This document shows, piece after piece, positions 1 through 7,412 of a stretch of 7,412 nt of DNA. Position 1 is the stretch's first letter; each line of letters starts with the position of its first letter. Source of the DNA: an uncultured Eubacteriales bacterium (GTDB lineage: Bacteria; Bacillota; Clostridia; Oscillospirales; Butyricicoccaceae); NCBI GenBank assembly GCA_949740695.1, contig CATJIY010000019.1, positions 1 through 7,412 of the forward strand, read 5' to 3'. The position numbers and the translations under genes are program-made. The notes beneath the pieces were generated by a model. It was not told the DNA's origin. It saw only the letters and a list, made by a program, of their open reading frames with translations, and made no database searches.

Positions 1-2215
1 CCGGGATGCGCTAGACCGGCTGGAGAATTACTGCTTTCAATGGAATATTTGCGGCGCCGCTTGGAAACAGCCTTTTACCGCGCCAACCTGCGGTTATGGA
101 ACGCCTGCTCCAGACGAGGAGGTTCGCTTGGCGGATGTCGAGCAAAGCCGGCAGCAGGCCGCCGTTTTGCTGGTTTCTCTACAGGAACGGATGGCAGGCT
201 GCGGAGATGGGGGAGCTTATGCCGCCGCTCTGCTGGGTTACCTGGAGGAAATTGGTCTAGAGGAGCTGCTTCAGGAGGAATGTCAGCGTTTACTGGCTCA
301 GGACCGGGGAAGAGAAGCGGCGGAGACCGCTCAGCTTTATCAAATTTTACAGGAGGGATTGGCTCAGTTGGATGGGGTTATGGAAGGCGTTCCTATGGAC
401 CGGCAGGAGTTTAATCGTTTGCTCAAGCTGACCCTGCGGCAATATGATGTTTCCTCCATTCCCCCTTCGCTGGACAGCGTTCAAGCGGTGACCTTTGAGC
501 GGCTTCCGGGACAAAAAATCCGAGAGATGGTGATTGTTGGGGGTAGGGAAGGGCTGTTTCCGCCGGAGAAAGCCAGCCAAAGCCTGCTTTCGGAGAGCGA
601 TCGAGCGGCGCTGGAACTGGAGGGTATTGAGTTGACCCAAAACGCTTTGGAACGGGTATGGCAGCAACAAAGCGCCTTGTGCCGGGCAGTAGCCGCGCCG
701 GAGGAACGCTTGGTGGTTACCGCGCCTCGTCGATTGGAGGACGGGACTTCTTGCGCTGTCAGTTATGTTTTGGAGCGGATGGCTTTTTTAACCGGGAACT
801 TGCTGCGGGATGGAACCGATCTGGTAGAACGGCTGGGGCTTACCGCGCCAAAGCCGCTTTTTCAATTGGCTTGTTCGGCTGTGGAAGGTGGGGGCGGCGG
901 CCCCGCCCAAGCGGCGCTGAACAGGGTGTCAAAAGATCCGGAAAAGCGGCGCTACCTGGAAAAGCTTCGCCATTACGCCGCCGCTCCTCGAGGCCCTCTG
1001 AAGGACCGAAATCTGATAACCGCTCTTTATGGAGGGAGCATCCGGCTAACCGCTACCCGGTTGGACCGGGTCAGCGCCTGCCGTATGAGCCATTTTTTAC
1101 AGTATGGGCTTCGTCTTCAGGCGCGCCGTCAGGCTCGGTTTGGTCCGCCGGAGATCGGTACCTTTTTTCATTATGTAGCGGAAAAATCCATTCCGGAGCT
1201 TTGTGGAAATCCTACCGCCAGCCCCCAGGCGGTGGCAGTGAAATATGTAAATGAATATTTAAACACTCGCCTGCCTCGCCGGCAGGAACAGCGTTGGCAG
1301 GCTTTGTATCGCCAGGCGGGCCAACTGGCTTGTTTGGTGGTGCAAAATATCTGGGAGGAGATTCAAGCGGGAGATTTTCGTCCGGTGTGCTTTGAGTTGG
1401 ATTTCAGCAAGAAAGGCCACCTGCCGCCGCTGGCTTTGCGGGAAGGAGAGGTGACGCTCACCGTTGGCGGAAAAGTCGACCGGGTAGATGGATATGTTCG
1501 GGGAGACACCCTCTACCTAAAGGTGGCCGACTATAAAACCGGGAGCAAGACCTTTCACTTGTCCGATCTATTATATGGCTTGAATTTGCAGATGTTTTTA
1601 TATCTGATGATGTTGACTCAGGCCGACCAGACGCGAGTTTTGGAGCTTATGGGGGCGCGAGCTCAGCAGGTAAAACCTTGCGGGGCGCTATATATCCCCG
1701 CCAAAGCGCCTTTTGTGCAGAAGAAGCCAGGAGATACGCCAGAAGCTTTGCAAAAGGCGTTGGACAAGCAACTGCGCCGCATCGGTTTGGTGCTGGAGGA
1801 TGGAGATCTTCTGGAGACTATGGAGCGGGGAGGAAGCTTTCGCTTTTTGCCAGTGGAACGAAAAAAGGACAGCGGCTTTACCGCCGCCTCCTGCGTGGCA
1901 ACTGCCGCTCAGTTGGGGCGGTTGCTGCGGTCTACGGAAGATTCTCTACGGAAGATTGCCCGGCAGATTGCCCAGGGGGATATTGAGGCCACTCCCTACC
2001 GGAACGGGCAGGAGGATACGCCTTGCCGGTTCTGCGACTATCGGGAGGCATGTCATTTTGATCCTACATTGAAAAAGGATAGCTATCGGTTTCTTCCCGT
2101 GAAATCGCCGGCTGAGGTTCATAAAATTCTGGCCCAGGAGGAAGAGGGCGGCGAAACGCAAAAGGAGGGATTGGATGAAGGAATCTTTGACTTGCCAGCA
2201 AAAGCTGGCTATTGA
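1..2215 (+). CDS. addB: AddB, ATP-dependent helicase/nuclease subunit B (5'-truncated by window edge)
   Basis: AddB pairs with AddA to process double-strand DNA ends in the cytoplasm for RecA-dependent repair. The frame is open from position 2 with no start in view. The first codons (DALDRLENYCFQWNI) resemble internal AddB sequence, so the TTG at 128 is not the start. About 737 residues are visible, so some 400 N-terminal residues, including the ATPase motif, lie upstream. Seen in order: a helicase-like segment (VIVGGREGLFP, nt 530-562); a lone Cys (codon 1079) in the ACRMSHFLQYGL context; nuclease motifs GTFFH (His codon 1169), KVDRVD (Asp 1478), ADYKTG (Asp 1529, Lys 1535) and QMFLY (1589-1603); then a CX2CX5C cluster (codons 2024, 2033, 2051). 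In the family, the four cysteines hold a 4Fe-4S cluster that staples the nuclease domain, and the DYK site cuts one strand. All are present, so the visible part looks functional. The variable acidic tail overlaps addA by 41 nt. Confidence 0.95.
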   Translation, partial: RDALDRLENYCFQWNICGAAWKQPFTAPTCGYGTPAPDEEVRLADVEQSRQQAAVLLVSLQERMAGCGDGGAYAAALLGYLEEIGLEELLQEECQRLLAQDRGREAAETAQLYQILQEGLAQLDGVMEGVPMDRQEFNRLLKLTLRQYDVSSIPPSLDSVQAVTFERLPGQKIREMVIVGGREGLFPPEKASQSLLSESDRAALELEGIELTQNALERVWQQQSALCRAVAAPEERLVVTAPRRLEDGTSCAVSYVLERMAFLTGNLLRDGTDLVERLGLTAPKPLFQLACSAVEGGGGGPAQAALNRVSKDPEKRRYLEKLRHYAAAPRGPLKDRNLITALYGGSIRLTATRLDRVSACRMSHFLQYGLRLQARRQARFGPPEIGTFFHYVAEKSIPELCGNPTASPQAVAVKYVNEYLNTRLPRRQEQRWQALYRQAGQLACLVVQNIWEEIQAGDFRPVCFELDFSKKGHLPPLALREGEVTLTVGGKVDRVDGYVRGDTLYLKVADYKTGSKTFHLSDLLYGLNLQMFLYLMMLTQADQTRVLELMGARAQQVKPCGALYIPAKAPFVQKKPGDTPEALQKALDKQLRRIGLVLEDGDLLETMERGGSFRFLPVERKKDSGFTAASCVATAAQLGRLLRSTEDSLRKIARQIAQGDIEATPYRNGQEDTPCRFCDYREACHFDPTLKKDSYRFLPVKSPAEVHKILAQEEEGGETQKEGLDEGIFDLPAKAGY
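2161..2168 (+). promoter_or_regulatory. Ribosome binding site of addA, inside addB
   Basis: AAAGGAGG lies six bases before the ATG at 2175, a near-ideal Shine-Dalgarno sequence and spacing. It sits within the last codons of addB and fixes the addA start. Because ribosomes finishing addB pass over it, addA translation is probably coupled to addB; the coupling is inferred. Confidence 0.9.
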
Positions 2216-5200
2216 CTGCCGAGGAAACAGTCTGTTGGTTTCAGCCGCCGCAGGAGCGGGAAAAACCGCTGTATTGGTTCAACGGGTACTGAGTCTGATT
2301 ACCGACCCGCAGCGGCCTTGCGGCATCGACCAGTTGTTGGTAGTGACTTTTACCAACGCGGCAGCGGGAGAAATGCGCCAGCGCATTGGCGTTCAGTTGC
2401 GCCAGCTACTGGCCAGCGATCCCGATAACCACCATTTGCGCCGCCAGTTGGCTTTGCTGGGCGGCAGTAAAATTCAGACGGTACACGCCTTTTGCCAGAA
2501 CTTGATTCGGGAGCACTTTACTCTGTGCGGCGTAGACCCGGATTTTCGCTTGGCGGATGAAACCCAATGCGCTTTTTTGCAGGAGCAGGCTCTAGGGGAG
2601 GCTTTGGAACAGGCGTATCAGCAAAATACTCCGGCTTTTTCCCGGCTTTGCGCCACCCTGACCGATGGACGGTCCGACCGGGCGCTTTCGACGGCGGTGC
2701 TGGATGTTTATAAGCGGTTGGGCAGTCATCCAGATCCGGAGGGCTTGTTGGAGTTGCTGCCAACACTGTGCGCCGCCGAGCCGGAAGATCTGCGTTGGAT
2801 GCAGGAGGTGGGCCAGCGGGCGGGCCGGTGGCTGGATTGTGCGCTGAAGGATTTGGAAAAAAACCGGGCGCTGGCACAAACCGTTTCAGAGGTTTATACG
2901 CAATATGGTCCCGCACTGGAAGAATTGCTGGCTTTTGGCCAAGGGCTGCAAGCCGCTATAGCCGAAGGGTGGGACGCGGCCTGCGCTTGTTTGATGGAAT
3001 TTCAAAAAGGAAAGCTGCGGGGGTGCCGGTATGAGGATAAAGCCTTTTTGGAGCGGATTAAGGCAGGGCGGGAGCGGTTTTTCCGGCGGATTGCCTTTTT
3101 GCAGGCGGAGTGTTTTTTTCAACCTGTTCAGGCGATTCGTGAGGAAGGCCAAAGGACCGCGCCCATGGTGGGGGCGCTTTGCGCGTTGACTCAGGATTTT
3201 TTCAATAGATATCAAGCGGAAAAGGCTCGCCGGGGCTTGCTGGATTTTAATGATTTGGAGCATTATGCGCTCAAGCTGCTCCAGACGGCGGAAGGAGAAC
3301 CTACTCCGTTAGCTCTTCAGCTTCAGGGGGAACTGAGGGAGGTACTGGTGGATGAATATCAGGATACCAATGAAATTCAGGAGCGTATTTTTCGCGCTCT
3401 TCGAGGAGTTGGGCAGGACGCTTTTTTTGTGGGGGATGTGAAGCAGAGCATTTACCGGTTCCGATTGGCTGAGCCAGAAATTTTTTTGGACCGGTATGAG
3501 GCCTCTGTCCCTTATACCGGAAAGGAAACTGGTTCGGTTCGCCTCTCGCTTAATCGCAATTTTCGCTCCAGACCCGAGGTGCTTTCTCTATGCAACGCGG
3601 TGTTTTCCCGGTTGATGACCCGGGATTTTGGCGATGTGGATTATGATGAAGATCAACGGCTGTGTCCTGGCCGGAAGGTTCAGGGGAACGTTCCTTCGGA
3701 AGTGCTGCTGCTGGACTGTCCTTCCAATCCGGAAAAAGAGGAAGAAGAAGGCCGGACGGTTTTAGAGGCTCGGCTGGTGGCTCGCCGGGTAGCCAGGCTT
3801 TTGCGGGAGGAACAAGTACCGGAAAAGGAAAGCAGCCGTCCGGTCCGGCCGGAGGATATCGCCATTTTGCTCAGTTCGTTTACGCGGAAAGCGCCAATAT
3901 TCCGACAGGAGCTGCAAACTTTGGGTATCCCTTGCGAGGGAGGCGGCGGCGGGGAATTTTTCGGAACAGTGGAAACCTCTGCGATGCTGTCTCTGTTACG
4001 GCTGCTGAACAACCGGCGGCAGGATGTGCCCTTGGTGTCGGTGCTTCGATCGCCGCTTTATTTGGCGTCCCCCGATTTGCTGGCCCGGCTGCGGCTTTTG
4101 TGTCCGGAAGGGGATATGATCGACGGGGTGATTTTGGCCGCGAAAGAAGAACCTTTATGCGCGCAAGTGTTGGCGGATCTGGAGCGTTGGGAGCAGGCGG
4201 CAAGAGAGGTTCCTTTGTCCCAATTGATCCGATTGATTTATGACGATACCGGCGCGGAGCAGGTTTTTTCAGTTTTAGACGGCGGAATCCAGCGCCTTCG
4301 CAATTTGCGTCGGTTGGAGGGTTTTACCCGGCCTTTTGGCGGAGGAGCGGGAGGGCTTTCTGCTTTTCTTCGCTGGATAGACCGTCGGTTGGCCGATGGC
4401 CTTCCGCCTGAGGAGTCGGAGGGAGGGGCCGGCGGAGTGCAACTGCTGTCCATTCATCGCTCTAAGGGGCTGGAATTTCCGTTTGTAATTTTGCCAGACC
4501 TTTCTAAACAGTTTAATACGGACGATTTAAAAAAGCCGGTGATGTTTCACCCGGATCTAGGCATCGGCCTGTGCCTTCGCCAGTTTCAGGAACGGGTGGA
4601 GGTGCGGACTCAGCTTCAGCAAGCCATTACTTTGCGCGCCCGACAGGAGTTGCGAGGGGAAGAACTGCGCAAACTGTATGTAGCCATGACGCGGGCAAGG
4701 GAAAAGCTAATTCTGGTGATGTCCGACCGTAATTTGACCAAAAAAATTTGCAGTATCATGGAAGAAACCGGTGGCCAGCCCACCCCAGAATGGTTGGTGC
4801 AGCAGGGAGACGCCATGAGTTGGCTGATTGGAGCGCTGCTGTCTCATCCAGCCTGTGGACCTATGAGAGCTGTGTGTCCCGATCAAATTTTTCTGGCGGA
4901 GGACAGCCGCCGGGAAGACTTGCTTTGTCAGATTTGGTCTACCAGTGATTTGGAGGAAGATTTTCAGCGGCCGTTATCTACTGTTTTGGAAAAAAAGGAA
5001 AGTCTAGCGAGTTCCAATGAATATATCGAGCTGCTGGAAAAAAGCGGGATGGATTATCCGTTTCGAAAGGCTTCGGCGCTGCCTTCTAAGTTGACTCCTA
5101 CCGGCCTGCGCAATTTGGCGCCGGAAAGCGGCGAAGTCTATGGAAAGTTTTCAGCGGCCAGGGCAAGAGATTATCATGCGCAGCCGCTGGCCAGGCGGGA

Positions 5201-5741
5201 CCCAGACGCTTTGCTGCGAGGCAGCGCCATGCATGCGTTGCTTCGTTGGGCTGACCTAGCGGCTTGCGGTACAACAGAGCAAGTGTTGGAGCAAGCGAAA
5301 TTTTTGGAGGGAAAGGGCTATCTTAGCCCGGAGGAGCGGGCGCTGCTCCAGCCAAAGCCGGTGGTTTGGTTTGCCCGGTCAGCCTTGGGCAAACGGACCT
5401 TAACAGCGGAAAAGGTCCTTCGAGAATATCAATTCAGCATATTGATGGGTGCAGAGCGCTTGTTGAAAGACGGTCCTACCGGGGAACGTTTGCTGATAAA
5501 CGGAGCCATTGATCTGCTACTGTTTGAGGAAAAGGGCTTAACTGTAATTGATTTTAAAACCGATCGGGTTCCGGCCGGCACATTGCAAGAAAAGGCGGAA
5601 GAACATCGCTTGCAGCTGGAGATGTATGCTCAGGCAGCCGTCGAGCTGTTTGATCTTCCAGTGAAGGAAAAATGGGTTTGGTTTCTTCAGGCGGGGAAAG
5701 GCGTTTTGCTGAAAGACGGTCCGGAAAGCGTTCTTTGGTAA
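2175..5741 (+). CDS. addA: AddA, ATP-dependent helicase/nuclease subunit A
   Basis: AddA is the motor and second nuclease of the AddAB end-resection enzyme, the Firmicute counterpart of RecBCD. It has 1188 residues, near the usual ~1,200-1,250. UvrD/SF1 helicase motifs appear in order: Q motif (Q8/Q9), Walker A AAAGAGKT (24-31, K30), Ia VVTFTNAAA (56-64), Walker B DEYQDT (393-398), III GDVKQ (420-424), IV NRNFRSR (460-466), V SIHRSKGLEF (759-768) and VI VAMTRAREK (836-844). The C-terminal RecB-type nuclease shows GSAMH (H1020), GAID (D1113), DFKTDR (D1126, K1128) and QLEMY (1147-1151). No catalytic position is missing. The ATG at 2175 is chosen for its strong ribosome binding site and because the Q motif begins by residue 5, leaving no room for a later start. 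It is probably co-transcribed with addB. In several Firmicutes sbcD and sbcC follow addA; here a convergent gene does. Confidence 0.97.
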   Translation: MKESLTCQQKLAIDCRGNSLLVSAAAGAGKTAVLVQRVLSLITDPQRPCGIDQLLVVTFTNAAAGEMRQRIGVQLRQLLASDPDNHHLRRQLALLGGSKIQTVHAFCQNLIREHFTLCGVDPDFRLADETQCAFLQEQALGEALEQAYQQNTPAFSRLCATLTDGRSDRALSTAVLDVYKRLGSHPDPEGLLELLPTLCAAEPEDLRWMQEVGQRAGRWLDCALKDLEKNRALAQTVSEVYTQYGPALEELLAFGQGLQAAIAEGWDAACACLMEFQKGKLRGCRYEDKAFLERIKAGRERFFRRIAFLQAECFFQPVQAIREEGQRTAPMVGALCALTQDFFNRYQAEKARRGLLDFNDLEHYALKLLQTAEGEPTPLALQLQGELREVLVDEYQDTNEIQERIFRALRGVGQDAFFVGDVKQSIYRFRLAEPEIFLDRYEASVPYTGKETGSVRLSLNRNFRSRPEVLSLCNAVFSRLMTRDFGDVDYDEDQRLCPGRKVQGNVPSEVLLLDCPSNPEKEEEEGRTVLEARLVARRVARLLREEQVPEKESSRPVRPEDIAILLSSFTRKAPIFRQELQTLGIPCEGGGGGEFFGTVETSAMLSLLRLLNNRRQDVPLVSVLRSPLYLASPDLLARLRLLCPEGDMIDGVILAAKEEPLCAQVLADLERWEQAAREVPLSQLIRLIYDDTGAEQVFSVLDGGIQRLRNLRRLEGFTRPFGGGAGGLSAFLRWIDRRLADGLPPEESEGGAGGVQLLSIHRSKGLEFPFVILPDLSKQFNTDDLKKPVMFHPDLGIGLCLRQFQERVEVRTQLQQAITLRARQELRGEELRKLYVAMTRAREKLILVMSDRNLTKKICSIMEETGGQPTPEWLVQQGDAMSWLIGALLSHPACGPMRAVCPDQIFLAEDSRREDLLCQIWSTSDLEEDFQRPLSTVLEKKESLASSNEYIELLEKSGMDYPFRKASALPSKLTPTGLRNLAPESGEVYGKFSAARARDYHAQPLARRDPDALLRGSAMHALLRWADLAACGTTEQVLEQAKFLEGKGYLSPEERALLQPKPVVWFARSALGKRTLTAEKVLREYQFSILMGAERLLKDGPTGERLLINGAIDLLLFEEKGLTVIDFKTDRVPAGTLQEKAEEHRLQLEMYAQAAVELFDLPVKEKWVWFLQAGKGVLLKDGPESVLW

Positions 5742-5832
5742 GCCGCCGCGATAGCCAGTGTGATTGGGTTTTGTCAAAGGTTGAAACCATCTGTAAAGCA
5801 ATCTGAAGTCAAATGCACAGATGACTGGGAAT

Positions 5833-5870
5833 AAAAACAGAACAGCGGCAAGGCGTTTTGCCTTGCCGCT
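5833..5870 (-). terminator. Rho-independent-type terminator of the isomerase gene, possibly bidirectional
   Basis: A perfect 11-bp inverted repeat (AGCGGCAAGGC at 5844-5854, GCCTTGCCGCT at 5860-5870) encloses a five-base loop. Read on the - strand, it begins 36 nt past the isomerase stop and is followed by GTTCTGTTTTTAT, a T-rich run offset six bases from the stem. On the + strand the hairpin lies about 100 nt past the addA stop but is followed only by ATTTATAG. It therefore suits the - strand gene best and may also stop addA transcripts weakly. Confidence 0.8.
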
Positions 5871-5905
5871 ATTTATAGACCGGCGATTATTTCAGGTTGG
5901 AGAAC

Positions 5906-7412
5906 TTACAGCAGGGTAGAAAGGGCAAATTCAGAAGAAGTGATTGGATAGTTGGGATTCATATTTTCCAAATACTCGTTGAACTTTTCGCTTTCTAAAG
6001 TAGACTTGATGGAGGAACGATAAGCAGGGCCCTCATTTTCCACAAAATACATCAAGTGGTAGCCATAGTTGGTCTCCACAATGCCGCTGTCCCCGGGCTT
6101 GCGGCTGGGGTCAAAACACCAGTCGTTAAAAGTTTCCACCATCTGACCTTCAGTGACGCCGGTGTAAATGCCGCCTTGGCTCGCATTGCCGTCAGCCGAG
6201 TATTCAGCGGCTTTGCTGGCAAAGTCGTCTTCGGTGCCAACGGCCTGCCAGTCGGCATAAACCGATTCAGCCTGGGCTTTAATCTCGGCATTTTTGCTTT
6301 CGATTTCCGCTTCAGCAGCTTCGTCAGCATCAGCGGCAGCGGTTTCTGTTCGGAATAGGATGTGTCGGACGGCCACAGTATAATCATCAGACAATTGACG
6401 GCCCAAGTAAAGGATCAGGCTCATGTTGCTGCTGTCCTCATCGTCTAGGACCTCCAGGTCGCCCGCTTTGCGGTTGGAATCTGTGAGCCAGTCGCCCACG
6501 GTCCCTGCGGTAATTTTGGAAACTACGCTTTCAGCCATAGCGGTTTGAAAGGTATCTTCGCTTTCGCCTTTGTACTTGGCGGCTTCGGTATCAAAATTGC
6601 TGCCGTCTTTGTTCATTTTGAGCAAAAGCGCGTCGGCGTCTTTTTTAGCGGCTTCCTTGGCTTCCTTAGTCATTTGCTCGGCCTCGGCCTCGCTTTTTGG
6701 GGCGTTCTCCTCAGTGGAGTCGGCGTCATAGGTATAGGTGGTATAAGGAATGTCAAAAAGCGCGTAGCGGATTACATCATAATCGTCGGTGTGATCCTGA
6801 TAATATGCGTCAATCTGGCTATCGTCAATGCCGAATCCATCCAGAATAGTCTGGTAATAGCCGGTGGCCAGGCAGCGTTTGTTGTAATAGGCTTCTACAT
6901 CGGACATACGAGTACCGCTGCCATACAAACGGCGCACATAAGCGCTTTCGCTCATGCCGGCTTCCTCAGCGGCAGAGGACAGCGTAGAAAAATAAGAGTC
7001 ATATTGCTTTTGATCTTCTTCCGACATGGTATAGCCCGCTTTTTGAGCTTCCTGATAGAGGATGCTGAACTGCTCCACCGTATTTTTTGCCTGGTCCGCG
7101 AAATATTCTTTCCAGGTTTTGTTAGAGTCAAAAATACAGATTTGTGCGTCAAAGGCGGGAGAGGAAATATCATATCCATACATGGAAAGATAAGAGCCGT
7201 TTTGATTCAAAAAACTGCCGCGGATTGCGTGATAATATTGATTAAATTCCATGACCGAAATTTTTTCATCGCCTACGGTCATAGCGGTGGCGTTGCGGTC
7301 CACGATGCCAGTGGCATCACAGATGGCATAAACCAGAGTGGCCACGCAGAGAATCGCCACGACGATCAGCGTGATTTTTATGCCAGGGTGGATCTTGTTG
7401 TCTTGGTCGCGC
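5906..7412 (-). CDS. Membrane-anchored parvulin-type peptidyl-prolyl isomerase, SurA/PrsA-like (5'-truncated by window edge)
   Basis: This is probably an extracytoplasmic foldase that isomerises X-Pro bonds in exported proteins. The frame stays open to the right edge with 501 codons visible. The GTG at 7360 is unlikely as start because it would cut the hydrophobic segment and has no ribosome binding site. Numbering from the first visible codon (7411): residues 1-12 are polar (RDQDNKIHPGIK), 13-31 hydrophobic (membrane anchor or uncleaved signal), about 45-205 a helical SurA_N-like region, 211-337 a degenerate parvulin-like unit, and 344-457 a canonical parvulin domain. The last shows VRHILF (H350), DDFASKAAEYS, the GG turn, GQMVETFNDW and NYGYH (H452). 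Neither Cys near the anchor sits in a lipobox, unlike typical lipoprotein PrsA. Stretches rich in Ala, Glu and Lys probably form charged helices. The family call is secure; exact orthology (PrsA versus another clostridial isomerase) is not, so no symbol is given. Confidence 0.88.
   Translation of the reverse strand, partial: RDQDNKIHPGIKITLIVVAILCVATLVYAICDATGIVDRNATAMTVGDEKISVMEFNQYYHAIRGSFLNQNGSYLSMYGYDISSPAFDAQICIFDSNKTWKEYFADQAKNTVEQFSILYQEAQKAGYTMSEEDQKQYDSYFSTLSSAAEEAGMSESAYVRRLYGSGTRMSDVEAYYNKRCLATGYYQTILDGFGIDDSQIDAYYQDHTDDYDVIRYALFDIPYTTYTYDADSTEENAPKSEAEAEQMTKEAKEAAKKDADALLLKMNKDGSNFDTEAAKYKGESEDTFQTAMAESVVSKITAGTVGDWLTDSNRKAGDLEVLDDEDSSNMSLILYLGRQLSDDYTVAVRHILFRTETAAADADEAAEAEIESKNAEIKAQAESVYADWQAVGTEDDFASKAAEYSADGNASQGGIYTGVTEGQMVETFNDWCFDPSRKPGDSGIVETNYGYHLMYFVENEGPAYRSSIKSTLESEKFNEYLENMNPNYPITSSEFALSTLL

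Noticed and set aside
128..130. TTG as the start of a 695-residue AddB
   Set aside because: The same frame is open to the left edge and its upstream codons look like AddB, so the gene is truncated by the window rather than started here.
2518..2916. 132-codon open frame antisense to addA, with other long antisense frames (e.g. 2886-3263, 3680-4012)
   Set aside because: They lie opposite a well-conserved gene, have low-complexity Pro/Arg/Ser-rich translations and no recognisable domain; they are shadows of codon bias in addA.
3662..4243. 193-codon + strand frame inside addA
   Set aside because: Gly/Arg/Ser-rich translation overlapping the AddA helicase region in another frame, with no domain; a shadow.
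5464..5722. 13-bp direct repeat TGAAAGACGGTCC (5464-5476 and 5710-5722) near the addA 3' end
   Set aside because: Both copies encode LKDGP turns in the nuclease domain in the same frame; two copies this short fit chance or local protein similarity, not a mobile or regulatory repeat.
5788..5823. CATCTGT ... ACAGATG inverted repeat in the intergenic region
   Set aside because: Only 7 bp with a 22-base spacer and no extension; too weak to call an operator or hairpin.
5844..5848. AGCGG, the B. subtilis Chi sequence recognised by AddAB, in the hairpin and elsewhere in the window
   Set aside because: A five-base motif is expected many times in G+C-rich DNA, and the Chi of this organism is unknown; no meaningful enrichment can be judged here.
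1..7412. CRISPR array, tRNA/rRNA, insertion sequence, phage or defence genes
   Set aside because: No spaced repeats, tRNA-like cloverleaf, transposase motifs or terminal inverted repeats were seen; the DNA is almost fully occupied by three genes.

Overview
The window carries three protein-coding genes and nothing that looks mobile. Two co-directional genes on the + strand encode the AddAB helicase-nuclease. A third gene on the - strand, convergent with them, encodes a membrane-anchored parvulin-type peptidyl-prolyl isomerase. Gene content, gene order (addB then addA), a strong AAAGGAGG ribosome binding site and the protein sequences point to a Firmicute. A gut-type Clostridia lineage (Oscillospiraceae/Ruminococcaceae-like) is plausible, with G+C slightly above 50% by eye. 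The genus cannot be fixed from the sequence alone.

Positions 1-2215: the 3' part of addB, open from the left edge with no start in view. About 737 codons are visible, against roughly 1,150-1,170 in typical AddB. The N-terminal ATPase motif lies off the window. The C-terminal half is intact, with its RecB-like nuclease motifs and all four cysteines expected for the iron-sulfur cluster. Positions 2175-5741: complete addA, 1188 residues, overlapping addB by 41 nt, with all UvrD-type helicase motifs and a C-terminal nuclease. Together the two proteins would form the enzyme that unwinds and resects double-strand DNA ends for RecA loading.

Positions 5742-5905: a 164-base convergent intergenic region. 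It holds one perfect 11-bp hairpin (5844-5870), which with its T-rich flank best fits a terminator for the - strand gene. I see nothing else supportable there.

Positions 5906-7412 (- strand): a peptidyl-prolyl isomerase running off the right edge. It has a short polar N-terminus, a transmembrane segment, a SurA/PrsA-like helical region, a degenerate parvulin-like unit and then a parvulin domain with conserved histidines. It probably acts outside the cytoplasmic membrane in protein folding and has no evident functional link to AddAB.

Overall this is a fairly ordinary chromosomal housekeeping region. I found no previously undescribed system. The most interesting point is the apparent tandem (inactive plus active) parvulin arrangement in the isomerase, reminiscent of proteobacterial SurA.
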